64,000 nucleotides of DNA, from NCBI RefSeq assembly GCF_001424945.1, contig NZ_LMCW01000019.1, forward strand, positions 1-64,000, written 5' to 3'. Under the pieces are notes generated by a model. That model made no database searches. It saw only the letters and a list, made by a program, of their open reading frames with translations, and was not told the DNA's origin. Position numbers and translations under genes: made by a program. Below, in pieces: positions 44,563 through 53,368 of this stretch. Each line of letters starts with the position of its first letter. Position 1 is the first letter of the stretch. This DNA is from Rhizobium sp. Root1203. Lineage in GTDB: Bacteria; Pseudomonadota; Alphaproteobacteria; Rhizobiales; Rhizobiaceae.

Positions 44563-45555
44563 ATGCCAAAGTTTGAAATCACGAGACGCCGGTTCCTGAT
44601 GACCGGAGCGGCAACCGCCGCAACCCTGGCGGTGTCAGGTCCAGCCTGGGCGGCCTACCCGGACAAACCCATAAAGTGGATCGTGGGTTTTCCGCCGGGG
44701 GGAGCTACCGACACCGTCGCCCGTCTTGTCGGCCATCCAATGTCAGAGGCTCTTGGAAAACCGATCGTCGTCGACAATCGGCCCGGAGCGGGCAGCTCGG
44801 TCGGGGCGACTGCCTTAGCCGGGTCTCCAGCTGACGGTTACACCGTGGGGAGCGCTGACAACGGAACGCTGATCATCAATCCTGTGGTTTATCCAAAAAT
44901 CCAGTATGACCCCGACCGCGACTTCCGCGCGGTAGGCATGTATGCGGGGATCAATCTGCTTCTCTGTGTTCCAAGTAGCTCGCCGATCAAAACGGCTGCA
45001 GAATACCTGGATAAGGCCAAGGGCGCTTCTGAACCTCTTCTTTATGCCAGCCCGGGGATAGGAACGCCGCTCCATCTCGCGATGGAGCGTCTGGCCCGCG
45101 ATGCGAAAGTGAACCTCAAGCACGTCGCCTATAAGGGCATGGCTCCTGCGTTGAACGACGTCCTCGCTGGCATCGTCGACAGCATCGTGATCGACTACAC
45201 GACGGCCAATTCCCAGATCAAAGACGGCAAAATCCGAGCGATTGCGGTCTTTTCGGAAAAGCGTCTGACTGTGCTTCCGGACGTTCCGACCATGGCGGAG
45301 CAGGGCGTATCCGGCTTCTCTGCTGGGGCTTGGCACTCGCTGATCGTACCCAAGGCCACACCGGATGACGTGGTCGCTACCCTGTCCCAGGCACTCGGCA
45401 AGGCATTGCAAGACCCACTGGTGAAGACCCGGTACGCTGAGCTTGGTCTCGATATGCCTCCTAGCGATCCCGAGACCATGACTCAGAGATGGGCAAGCGA
45501 TAAAGCCACCTGGCAGCCCTTGATCCGTTCGCTGAACATCAAGCTGGACGGATGA
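44563..45555 (+). CDS. tctC: Second TctC/Bug-family substrate-binding protein
   Basis: A 330-residue periplasmic binding protein with a Tat-type signal (ITRRRFLMTGAATAATLAVSG, cleavage near AWAA). YPDKPIKWIVGFPPGGATDTVARL and VVDNRPGAGSSVGATALAGSPADGY match the family. GGGAGGAG precedes ATG 44563. It is the last gene of the SDR-SMP-30-PrpD operon and has no own TctA/TctB, so it may share the membrane subunits at 34589-36579, or act as a periplasmic sensor. Confidence 0.9.
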   Translation: MPKFEITRRRFLMTGAATAATLAVSGPAWAAYPDKPIKWIVGFPPGGATDTVARLVGHPMSEALGKPIVVDNRPGAGSSVGATALAGSPADGYTVGSADNGTLIINPVVYPKIQYDPDRDFRAVGMYAGINLLLCVPSSSPIKTAAEYLDKAKGASEPLLYASPGIGTPLHLAMERLARDAKVNLKHVAYKGMAPALNDVLAGIVDSIVIDYTTANSQIKDGKIRAIAVFSEKRLTVLPDVPTMAEQGVSGFSAGAWHSLIVPKATPDDVVATLSQALGKALQDPLVKTRYAELGLDMPPSDPETMTQRWASDKATWQPLIRSLNIKLDG

Positions 45556-45689
45556 CTTTGGTGTGCCCGGGCACGCTCCCACGGAACAGGACGGGCACGA
45601 TATCCAACTCGTGCATTGCCGATCGGCCATCTTAGGAACAACGCCATGAACTCGAATCGCCGGACGTAATCCACAATCAGCAGCGGCTA

Positions 45690-46436
45690 AGTGAAAGGAG
45701 GCTTTAGTCACAGGTGCGGCGTCTGGAACAGGACGCGCGATCGCACTACGGTTCGCGGCTGAGTGAGCGCGAGTGGCGGTCTGGGACATCGATCAGGGAG
45801 GCGCAGACGCCGTGGCTCTCGAAATCCGCGATGCAGGTGGCGATGCGATCGCTTGTACTGTCGATGTCTCTCGATCCGCCGCTATCCACAACGCTACCGC
45901 CGAGACCCTCGCGTCTTTCGGCTCGATCGATATTCTCGTCCACAAAGCCAGCATCCACGATGACTAGTCGGAATTCTGGAACGTGACGAGCAGCTCTGGG
46001 ATCGCATCGTCGGTGTCAACCTCGAGGGAACGTGGATGGCGTCGAGAGCTTTGCTACCTTCGATCCTTGAGGGACACCATGGAGCGATCGTCAATATAGC
46101 TTCCATTTCGTCGTTTACTGCCAACGGGGCGGAACGATTTACACCGCCGCCAAACATGGGATCTTCGGCTTGACGAGGCGAATGGCTTACGAGCTGACGA
46201 GCTTTGGGATCAGGGTCAACGCGATCGCGGCAGAAGCAGTCGAGACAGGTATAACCGAGGGGCTGGACGCCGATCCCGACTCCGCAGTCATGCAGGGATT
46301 CGACAAGTCCCGGCAGGCAGAATGGCGAAAGCTTCCGAAAACGCGAGCTTCGCGCTCTTCCTCGCAGGCGATGAGGCGAGCTTCGTTCACGGGGCGGGCG
46401 CTCTATACGGCTGACGGGGGTTGGCTCATCCGGTGA
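45690..46436 (+). pseudogene. Degenerate short-chain dehydrogenase gene
   Basis: Pieces of one SDR can be read in successive frames: VTGAASGTGRAIALRFAAE followed by an in-frame stop, then VAVWDIDQGGADAV...IDILVHKASIHDD, then LWDRIVGVNLEGTWMASRALLPSI and IVNIASISS in another frame, then TAAKHGIFGLTRRMAYEL and FGIRVNAIAAEAVETG, and finally ALYTADGGWLIR. At least one nonsense change and three frameshifts are needed, and no start codon with the first piece is seen. It is a dead gene. It follows the module B operon and may once have been part of it. Confidence 0.8.
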
Positions 46437-46602
46437 GCATCCCGGGGCATCACCGGATCGCATATGCTCACGTCTTGATTTATGAGCGTGTTCGATAACC
46501 GTTAGCAAGATATCGCACCTAATCATCTTTTTGAGCTGCCCTACGTTGGAAGACGGCGTTTCTCGGAATGCGCCAGGCCATCAGCAACGAATGGAGCTGG
46601 AG

Positions 46603-47241
46603 ATGAGAGATCACTCACATTTGGAACTTTCGCGTCGGGAGTTGCTTGTCTCCTCGGCGGCGGCAATCGCCGTCACGGGAGTGGCTGCAAAAGGAGCAGC
46701 TGCACAGTCCTCGGGGAAAGAAATGGATTTTAAGACAAGTGTTTCCTTCAAAGTGAACGGCGAGACGCGCGATCTCGAAGTTGACAATCGCACGACCTTG
46801 CTCGACGCCCTGCGCGAGCACCTTCACCTAACTGGCACGAAGAAAGGCTGCGATCACGGTCAGTGCGGGGCATGCACCGTGATGGTCGACGGACGCCGGA
46901 TCAATTCGTGCTTGACATTGGCTGTGATGCACGACGGTGACGAGGTCACCACCATCGAGGGCCTCGGACAGCCTGGTGCCCTTCACCCCATGCAGGCCGC
47001 CTTCGTCAAACACGACGGCTTTCAGTGTGGATACTGTACGCCCGGTCAGATCTGTTCTTCCGTGGCCGTGCTTGAGGAGATCAAGTCGAATATCCCCAGT
47101 CACGTGACCTCAGACATCTCGGCAAGGGTAGAACTCACCGTTGCGGAGGTCAGGGAGCGCATGAGTGGAAATATCTGTCGATGCGGCGCGTATTCCAACA
47201 TTCTCGACGCAATCTCTGAAGTTGGGGGGATCAAGGCATGA
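46603..47241 (+). CDS. paoA: Periplasmic aldehyde oxidoreductase, 2Fe-2S subunit (PaoA/YagT-like)
   Basis: A 212-residue iron-sulfur subunit. A Tat signal (LELSRRELLVSSAAAIAVTG, twin Arg at 11-12) precedes the mature part. Plant-type 2Fe-2S cysteines: Cys83, Cys88, Cys91, Cys103; second cluster: Cys142, Cys145, Cys192, Cys194. Length fits E. coli PaoA (229). ATG 46603 chosen over upstream ATGs because a GGAG lies ahead of it. Overlaps paoB by ATGA. The complex is assembled in the cytoplasm and exported through Tat; it oxidises aldehydes in the periplasm. Confidence 0.92.
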   Translation: MRDHSHLELSRRELLVSSAAAIAVTGVAAKGAAAQSSGKEMDFKTSVSFKVNGETRDLEVDNRTTLLDALREHLHLTGTKKGCDHGQCGACTVMVDGRRINSCLTLAVMHDGDEVTTIEGLGQPGALHPMQAAFVKHDGFQCGYCTPGQICSSVAVLEEIKSNIPSHVTSDISARVELTVAEVRERMSGNICRCGAYSNILDAISEVGGIKA

Positions 47242-48188
47242 GACCCTTCACCTATGAGCGAGCCACGACGGTACAGGCTGCAGCGAAAGCGGCAGCAGCC
47301 AATCCGGAAGCGAAATTCATCGCTGGCGGTACCAATCTCCTGGACTTGATGAAACTCGAGATCGAGCACCCCCCACATCTCATTGACGTCAACGGCGTGG
47401 GGCTCGACAAGATCGAGAAAACACCAGAGGGCGGCCTACGCATCGGCGCTTTGGTCCGCAACACCGATCTGGCGGCTGATGAGGCTGTGCGTCGCGACTA
47501 CGGTCTCCTTACCCGGGCGCTGGTCGCCGGCGCGTCCGGTCAGTTGCGAAATAAGGCCACCACGGCAGGCAACCTCCTGCAACGCACACGCTGTCCGTAT
47601 TTCTACGACACCAATCAACCGTGCAACAAAAGGCAGCCGGGCAGTGGATGTTCTGCACTCGGTGGGTTCTCCCGCCAGCATGCAGTCGTTGGAATCAGCC
47701 AATCCTGTATCGCCACCCATCCCAGCGACATGGCGGTGGCAATGCGGGCGCTCGACGCGACCGTTGAAACGGTCAAGGGCGACGGCAGCACCCGGGCAGT
47801 CCCGATCGCAGACTTCCACCGGCTGCCGGGGGATACGCCCCACATCGAGACGGTACTTGAGCCGGGCGAGTTCATAACTGCAGTAACGCTGCCCAAGCCG
47901 ATCGGCGGCAAGCATGTCTATCGCAAAGTGCGCGATCGCGCTTCCTACGCGTTTGCGCTCGTGTCGGTGGCCGCGGTGATCCAGCCGGATGGCACCGGCC
48001 GCGTTGCCGTCGGCGGCATAGCTCACAAGCCGTGGCGCACATCGTCAGGAGACCAGCAGCTGAAGAGCGGGGCAAAAGCCGCGAGCGCAGCACTCCTCGT
48101 CGACGCACGCCCAACGGAGCAAAATCGCTTCAAGGTGACCCTCGTGGAACGAACGATCGGCGCGGTGATCGCAGAGGCAAGGGGATAA
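47238..48188 (+). CDS. paoB: Periplasmic aldehyde oxidoreductase, FAD/4Fe-4S subunit (PaoB-like)
   Basis: A 316-residue FAD-binding subunit with FIAGGTNLLDLMKLE (27-41) and the extra cysteine-rich insert CPYFYDTNQPC...GSGC (Cys119, Cys129, Cys138, plus Cys157), which in E. coli PaoB binds an additional 4Fe-4S cluster not found in xanthine dehydrogenase. Length equals the E. coli protein to within two residues. No own signal; it is carried by PaoA. Start overlaps paoA; the stop is 5 bp before paoC. Confidence 0.92.
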   Translation: MRPFTYERATTVQAAAKAAAANPEAKFIAGGTNLLDLMKLEIEHPPHLIDVNGVGLDKIEKTPEGGLRIGALVRNTDLAADEAVRRDYGLLTRALVAGASGQLRNKATTAGNLLQRTRCPYFYDTNQPCNKRQPGSGCSALGGFSRQHAVVGISQSCIATHPSDMAVAMRALDATVETVKGDGSTRAVPIADFHRLPGDTPHIETVLEPGEFITAVTLPKPIGGKHVYRKVRDRASYAFALVSVAAVIQPDGTGRVAVGGIAHKPWRTSSGDQQLKSGAKAASAALLVDARPTEQNRFKVTLVERTIGAVIAEARG

Positions 48189-48193
48189 CGACC

Positions 48194-50392
48194 ATGAAAT
48201 TCGACACACCAGCAAGCAGCAATCCCATCGATCAGCTGAAAGTCGTGGGACAGCCTATTCCTCGCATTGACGGGCAGCTCAAGACAACTGGCCGAGCGAT
48301 GTATGCCTATGAGTGGCATGATCCGAAATTCCCCTATGCCTACGGTTATCCCGTTGGGGCCTCGATCGCCAAGGGCCGTATTCGGTCAATGAACACCGAC
48401 GCCGCAAAGCGATCTCCCGGCGTTCTGGCCGTTGTCACCACCCTGGACGTGGGCAAGCGCGAAAAGGGCAAGTTCAATACGGCCAATCTCTTCGGAGGCG
48501 ATGAAGTCCAGCACTACCACCAGGCCGTAGCAGTCGTTGTCGCTGAAACCTTTGAGCAGGCGCGCGCTGCCGCTTCGCTCATCAAAGTCGATTACGAAAC
48601 CGCGGTGGGCAGTTTCGACTTGGCGAAGGCCAAGGATGGCGCGGTCAAACCTGACGAGAAGCAGCAGCCCGACACAGCGGTCGGTGACTTCGAGGGGGCC
48701 TTCAAGAACGCAGCCCTGACTTTGGATCAGTCCTATACGACCCCCGACCAGTCCCACTCGATGATGGAGCCCCACGCCTCGATCGCGGCTTGGGACGGCG
48801 ATAAGGTGACCGTGTGGACTTCCAGCCAGATGATTGATTGGTGGCGATCCGATCTCGCAACCACAGTCGGGATCGACAAAGAAAATATCCATCTGATGTC
48901 GCCCTTCATTGGTGGCGGGTTTGGAGGGAAGTTGTTTCTGCGAGCCGATGCCGTGCTGGCCGTCTTCGGAGCGAAGGCTGCAGGCAGACCGGTCAAGGTC
49001 GCGCTCCCGCGTCCTTTCATGCCGAACAACACCACGCATCGGCCAGCGACGATCCAGCGTATCCGCATCGGCACGACCCAGGACGGGAAAATCACCGCGA
49101 TCGCTCATGAGAGCTGGTCGGGCGACCAGAAGGGAGGCCAGCTGGAAACGGCAGTCAATCAAACCAGGCTGCTTTACGCCGGCGAGAACCGCATGACGGC
49201 TATGAGGTTGGCGACGCTTGATCTGCCGGAAGGCAATGCGATGCGAGCGCCGGGCGAAGCACCCGGATTGATGGCCCTGGAGATCGCAATCGACGAGATT
49301 GCCGAAAAGGTGGGCATCGACCCTGTCGAATTCCGTATTCTCAACGATACTCAAGTCGATCCTGAGAAGCCCGAGCGTCCGTTCACACAGCGGAACCTGG
49401 TCGGCTGTCTCAAGCTCGGGGCGGAACGGTTCGGTTGGGACCGGCGTGGAAAGCCGGGTTCTCGGCGAGAAGGAAACTGGCTCATCGGCTTGGGTGTTGC
49501 AGCCGCTTTTCGGAACAACCTTCTCCTCCCGTCGGCGGCGCGGGTTCGCCTTGGCGCGGACGGGATCGCAACGGTCGAAACCGACATGACGGATATTGGG
49601 ACCGGCAGCTACACCATCATCGCGCAGACGGCGGCTGAGATGCTTGGCCTCCCGGTGGATCGTGTGGCTGTTCAGCTTGGTGATTCCCGCTTTCCGGTTT
49701 CGGCGGGATCAGGCGGGCAGTTCGGAGCGAACTGTTCCACCTCGGGCGTCTATGCCGCGTGCGTCAAGCTCCGTGAGGCGGTCGCACAGAAACTCGGCTT
49801 CAACACGGATGATGTTGTGTTCGAGGATGGACAGGTACGATCGGGCAACCGTTCCGTCGCGCTCGCCGAAGCAGCCGGTCCCGACGGGCTGGTCGGCGAA
49901 GACAATATGGAATGGGGCGATCTAGCTGACACGCACCAACAGTCGACCTTCGGTGCCCACTTCGTGGAAGTCGGCGTCGACGTCGCAACAGGTGAAACGC
50001 GCATTCGGCGCATGCTGGCAGTCTGCGCCGCCGGCCGAATTCTAAACCCCATAACTGCTCGCAGCCAGGTAATCGGGGCAATGACGATGGGCGTGGGTGG
50101 AGCCCTGTCGGAAGAGCTGGTGGTCGATACCAAGCAGGGTTTCTTCGTCAACCACGATCTCGCTGGCTACGAAGTCCCCGTCCACGCCGACATTCCCCAC
50201 CAGGAGGTGATGTTCATGGAAGAGGCAGACCCGATGTCGTCGCCGATGAAAGCCAAAGGCGTTGGCGAACTTGGGCTCTGCGGTGTCTCGGCGGCCGTCG
50301 CGAATGCGATCTACAACGCCACGGGATTGAGAGTGCGTCACTATCCTATGACCCTGGATAAAATCATAGGCGGGTTGCCGGATGTTGCATGA
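48194..50392 (+). CDS. paoC: Periplasmic aldehyde oxidoreductase, molybdenum subunit (PaoC-like)
   Basis: A 732-residue molybdopterin-binding subunit of the xanthine-oxidase superfamily, the same length as E. coli PaoC. The catalytic glutamate is Glu692 in KGVGELG, at the number known for the E. coli enzyme. Other blocks: QSHSMMEPHASIAAW, IGGGFGGKLFLRAD, AMRAPGEAPGLMALE and GSGGQFGANCST. The active site is expected to hold the molybdopterin cytosine dinucleotide form with the Mo sulfurated. Substrates in E. coli are aromatic and other aldehydes. ATG 48194 is chosen; a longer frame overlaps paoB. Confidence 0.93.
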   Translation: MKFDTPASSNPIDQLKVVGQPIPRIDGQLKTTGRAMYAYEWHDPKFPYAYGYPVGASIAKGRIRSMNTDAAKRSPGVLAVVTTLDVGKREKGKFNTANLFGGDEVQHYHQAVAVVVAETFEQARAAASLIKVDYETAVGSFDLAKAKDGAVKPDEKQQPDTAVGDFEGAFKNAALTLDQSYTTPDQSHSMMEPHASIAAWDGDKVTVWTSSQMIDWWRSDLATTVGIDKENIHLMSPFIGGGFGGKLFLRADAVLAVFGAKAAGRPVKVALPRPFMPNNTTHRPATIQRIRIGTTQDGKITAIAHESWSGDQKGGQLETAVNQTRLLYAGENRMTAMRLATLDLPEGNAMRAPGEAPGLMALEIAIDEIAEKVGIDPVEFRILNDTQVDPEKPERPFTQRNLVGCLKLGAERFGWDRRGKPGSRREGNWLIGLGVAAAFRNNLLLPSAARVRLGADGIATVETDMTDIGTGSYTIIAQTAAEMLGLPVDRVAVQLGDSRFPVSAGSGGQFGANCSTSGVYAACVKLREAVAQKLGFNTDDVVFEDGQVRSGNRSVALAEAAGPDGLVGEDNMEWGDLADTHQQSTFGAHFVEVGVDVATGETRIRRMLAVCAAGRILNPITARSQVIGAMTMGVGGALSEELVVDTKQGFFVNHDLAGYEVPVHADIPHQEVMFMEEADPMSSPMKAKGVGELGLCGVSAAVANAIYNATGLRVRHYPMTLDKIIGGLPDVA

Positions 50393-51329
50393 GGATATAA
50401 CCGCGCTGCCGGATATTTATTCGCACGAGGTCAGCGAAGCTGCGGTGAGGCCGACGCCGGTTCGATCGTTGCTCACTGATGATATGGAAGAGATATTTCG
50501 CTTTGCGATAAGGGAGCTTACACGGGGCAGGGTGGCGCTTGCCACCCTGGTCGAAATCCGGGGAGGAGCTGCACGCGCACTCGGCTCCCATGTCGCCATT
50601 GCGGCCGACGGACGGTTCTGTGGCTATGTATCTGGCGGCTGCATTGAGGCTGCGGTTGCTTCCGAGGCGCTCGACGCGCTCAGCGCAGGCAAAGACCGCG
50701 AGGTAGAATACGGAGAAGGCTCGCCCTTTTTCGATATTGTCCTGCCGTGTGGCGGCGGGATCACGGTGTCGATTCACGTGCTGTGCGACGCTAGGGTATT
50801 AAGCCAGGTTCTTACGGAGCTTGATCACCGCCGGAGTGCCGGCCTGCGCTACTCGAGGTCACTAGAACAGCTTGAGATGGCTAACCCGCCGGAAAGGGCC
50901 GGCTATGTTGATGGCGTCTTCTCAACGGTCTATCGGCCCCGCACGCGCGTTGTGATCTCGGGTCAGAGTGTAGAGGTCGAGCGGGTTTCAGCTCTTGCCA
51001 GTTCATCCGGGTATGAGGTCGTCACATACATGAAGAGAGAACTGCCCGATATCGATCAATATACCGCCGTGGTTCTCCTCCATCACGACCTCGATGCGGA
51101 GGAGGCAGTGCTGCATGCGGCGCTGCGCTCTGACGCAGTGTACATCGGTGCTTTGGGAAGCACACGCACACATCGAAAAAGAGTCGATAGGCTCGACGCT
51201 TCCGGGTTCTCGAAGGCGCAAATCCGTCGGATAAAAGCGCCGATCGGCTTGTTCGGACCTACTCGCGACGCCAACTCACTTGCCCTGTCCATCTTGGCCG
51301 ACGTTGCAGCTACCCGCTTGTCCATCTAG
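50382..51329 (+). CDS. paoD: XdhC/CoxI-family molybdenum-cofactor chaperone (PaoD-like)
   Basis: A 315-residue protein with N-terminal XdhC_CoxI domain (RGRVALATLVEIRGGAARALGSH, YVSGGCIEAAV) and C-terminal Rossmann domain (VAVVLLHHDLDAEEAVL; VYIGALGSTRTHRKR, FGPTRDANSLALSILAD). Such proteins load the matured, sulfurated cofactor into paoC-type subunits. Its ATG overlaps the end of paoC by 11 bases, a coupling that suits equal expression. Length as E. coli PaoD (318). Confidence 0.88.
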   Translation: MLHEDITALPDIYSHEVSEAAVRPTPVRSLLTDDMEEIFRFAIRELTRGRVALATLVEIRGGAARALGSHVAIAADGRFCGYVSGGCIEAAVASEALDALSAGKDREVEYGEGSPFFDIVLPCGGGITVSIHVLCDARVLSQVLTELDHRRSAGLRYSRSLEQLEMANPPERAGYVDGVFSTVYRPRTRVVISGQSVEVERVSALASSSGYEVVTYMKRELPDIDQYTAVVLLHHDLDAEEAVLHAALRSDAVYIGALGSTRTHRKRVDRLDASGFSKAQIRRIKAPIGLFGPTRDANSLALSILADVAATRLSI

Positions 51330-51373
51330 GATAACGACCGCAACCGAAGGCGGCGCATTCTGGATTGGTGCCA

Positions 51374-51957
51374 TGGTGCTTTACGCGTTAGCGGCGGGTA
51401 GATCGAGCAGAATGGAGCGTGCCGGACACAAGCTCCTAGCGCGATTTCGTTGGCGTGTCCCTGGTTCGCTTGGCTGCTTTGGCCGCGACGGGTTGCGAGA
51501 GTGGCTCGGTCGTAGTCGTGACCGGATATCGAGGCCCTGACATCGAGGCTGAGATCGCGGGGCTCGAACTGAGCGTCGCAAGAAATCTCCAATCATGCTC
51601 GGCGTCCAGCGCGCCGCCGATTTCGATCCCGATGGCATCATGATCATGCTTGCAGACATGCCGCTACTGAAAGCAGAGGACCTCGACACGCTAATTGGGG
51701 TTTTTCGTGCGAGCGGTGCAAAGACCATTGTCCGTGCAGCGTGCGACGGGGTCCCGGATCTCTGCGATCAGTTGGCTTCCGGCTGCGCGCCAAAAGCAAA
51801 TAGCTGCTCTGTGGTGTCGATGTCCATCTTTGCGCTCACGCCGATCTCGACGTCGATTACGTCGAGATTAGACCGCGAAATTATCGCACGGGCACCGTTG
51901 TCGCCACGGAGGCCTTGGAGTGCTGCAAATGCCGAACGCGGGAAAATAACAGGCTTG
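51374..51957. pseudogene. Molybdenum cofactor cytidylyltransferase (MocA-like) gene broken by frameshifts and an internal inversion
   Basis: The plus strand reads as the N-terminal two thirds of a MocA/MobA-type NTP transferase: LAAGRSSRM and GHKLLARF (51374 on), then in another frame SLVRLAALAATGCESGSVVVVTGYRGPDIEAEIAG, then in a third LGVQRAADFDPDGIMIMLADMPLL and IVRAACDGVP up to about 51755. The missing C-terminal part, PVIFPRSAFAALQGLRGDNGAR...MDIDTTEQL, is encoded on the minus strand between about 51957 and 51768. So roughly 200 bp is inverted within the gene, in addition to two frameshifts. It follows paoD as expected for a cofactor gene; MCD cofactor synthesis must come from another locus. 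Confidence 0.75.
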
Positions 51958-52157
51958 CTTCTTCTCGTTCGAGCGCTCCGCGTTTTCTCTGCCGATTGAT
52001 GAAATAACCTCATAACGTCAAACGGTTGTGGGCTCTAATCCTAGCCCGTTGTCTTTGCTATTTGTTGTCTGGTCGCCTCCGGTCGCACGGGAGCGAGTGG
52101 TCTTTATTTTTGGAATCTTGTTCGGTGGGGAGGACCGGCAACGAAAGGATTTATTGG

Positions 52158-52631
52158 ATGCCACGTAAGACTTCTGCGGGCTTGGCCTGTGCTGTCGCTG
52201 TTGGTTTTGTCGTTTTCGCAGTAGGCTATAGCGCTGGCCCCGCCATCAATGAAACCACGCCAGCTTCCGCTGCAGAAAACGCCGTCACCTTTCCCCCATT
52301 GGATCAGCTTGTCCACTACACCACCGTGCGGCGCGGCGTGACAAGAGAACACATGCTCACCAACCCCGAGGCTCTTGCTGCAATCGAGGCTGGCCAGCCG
52401 GTGGCGGTCGGGACGCATGTGGTATTGGTCGATTATCAGAGTGATGTGCTGCACCGCTATCTCATCGCGCAAAAAATGGGCGAGGGCTCGGCTGATTGGG
52501 CGTATCAGTGGTTCTGGCCGGACAAGTCTATCAAGGCCGATGAGAACGTAGCTCAGTGCTACTCGTGCCATCGTTCGCGCGACGATCGCCAGTTCATGTT
52601 CACGTTCACCGACGCGCTGTCGTTCAAGTGA
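52158..52631 (+). CDS. Cytochrome P460-family c-type cytochrome
   Basis: A 157-residue periplasmic cytochrome. Signal peptide near 1-30 (basic start, hydrophobic LACAVAVGFVVFAVGYSAG). The c-type heme site is CYSCH (Cys134, Cys137, His138) close to the C-terminus, which with HVVLVDYQSD and QWFWPDKS fits the P460 family (some oxidise hydroxylamine or detoxify NO; many have unknown roles). ATG 52158 has AAGGAT in front. 24 bp upstream of the b-type membrane protein. The pair stands behind the aldehyde oxidoreductase genes and may be its electron acceptor. Confidence 0.82.
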   Translation: MPRKTSAGLACAVAVGFVVFAVGYSAGPAINETTPASAAENAVTFPPLDQLVHYTTVRRGVTREHMLTNPEALAAIEAGQPVAVGTHVVLVDYQSDVLHRYLIAQKMGEGSADWAYQWFWPDKSIKADENVAQCYSCHRSRDDRQFMFTFTDALSFK

Positions 52632-52654
52632 TCGCACAGAGGCGTGTCATTCCC

Positions 52655-53365
52655 ATGGTCAAAAGCTTCCTTTCGCAGCGCGTGTTGCTGCCGTCGTTTA
52701 TGCTCGCGTTGTTGCTTCTCTCGCTTGCCTATTGGTGGCTGGACAATCTGCCCCACGAAGTCTTCGGAACAGGGCTGTTTGTGTTGCTCTGCTGGCACGT
52801 CTACGTGAACCGGACTTGGTTTAAGAACCTGACGCGTGGCAAATACGATGCGAGACGGGCAGTCCGCGTGTTCCTTCATGCTGGTCTCCTTGTAAACATG
52901 GGCGTCCTCCTCGTCACCAGTGTGGTTATTTCGAAGTCGGTCTTTGCCTGGTTGCCCATACCGGATTCTGTCTACCTGAGAGAAATACACTGGTTCGCTG
53001 CCTACTGGGTCATCATCGTCACCGGCATCCACGTGGGTCTGCATTGGGAGCGTTTGCGAACGAGCTTACTGAACCTTTTGGGTGTCAAGCAGACGAGCCC
53101 GGTACTGAGAGCTGTCCTCTTGGCAATGGGTGCTGCCTTTGCCCTGCAGGGGCTGGCGAGTATTCAAACCCTCGGGGTCTGGACGAAGCTGACGTTCAAT
53201 TACAGCTTGGACTTCTGGGATTTTACCGCCTCTGTCACACCGTTCTTCGGCCATTGGCTGGCAGTGTATACGCTGAGCGCCATTCTCACCCACATGCTGA
53301 TGGCGATCTGGAGACGGTCCGATGAACCTCACCCTCGATCAGGGGACCAAAGGCCGATCAGGTAA
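52655..53365 (+). CDS. Membrane protein, cytochrome b-like (DUF4405 type)
   Basis: A 236-residue membrane protein with about six hydrophobic segments. Histidines placed in helices (LCWHVYVNRTWF, FLHAGLLVNMGV, REIHWFAAYWVIIVTGIHVGLHWERL, FFGHWLAVY, ILTHMLMA) look like b-heme ligands; the first helix pair matches DUF4405/FmdB-type cytochrome b561-like proteins. GAGGCG lies before ATG 52655. Works with the P460 gene just upstream, possibly passing electrons between periplasm and quinone pool. The gene ends 3 bp from the convergent LysR gene. Confidence 0.75.
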   Translation: MVKSFLSQRVLLPSFMLALLLLSLAYWWLDNLPHEVFGTGLFVLLCWHVYVNRTWFKNLTRGKYDARRAVRVFLHAGLLVNMGVLLVTSVVISKSVFAWLPIPDSVYLREIHWFAAYWVIIVTGIHVGLHWERLRTSLLNLLGVKQTSPVLRAVLLAMGAAFALQGLASIQTLGVWTKLTFNYSLDFWDFTASVTPFFGHWLAVYTLSAILTHMLMAIWRRSDEPHPRSGDQRPIR

Positions 53366-53368
53366 AGC

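Noticed and set aside
48032..48193. N-terminal extension of paoC by 54 residues
   Set aside because: It overlaps the end of paoB, is Arg-rich, and the ATG at 48194 gives exactly the known PaoC length.
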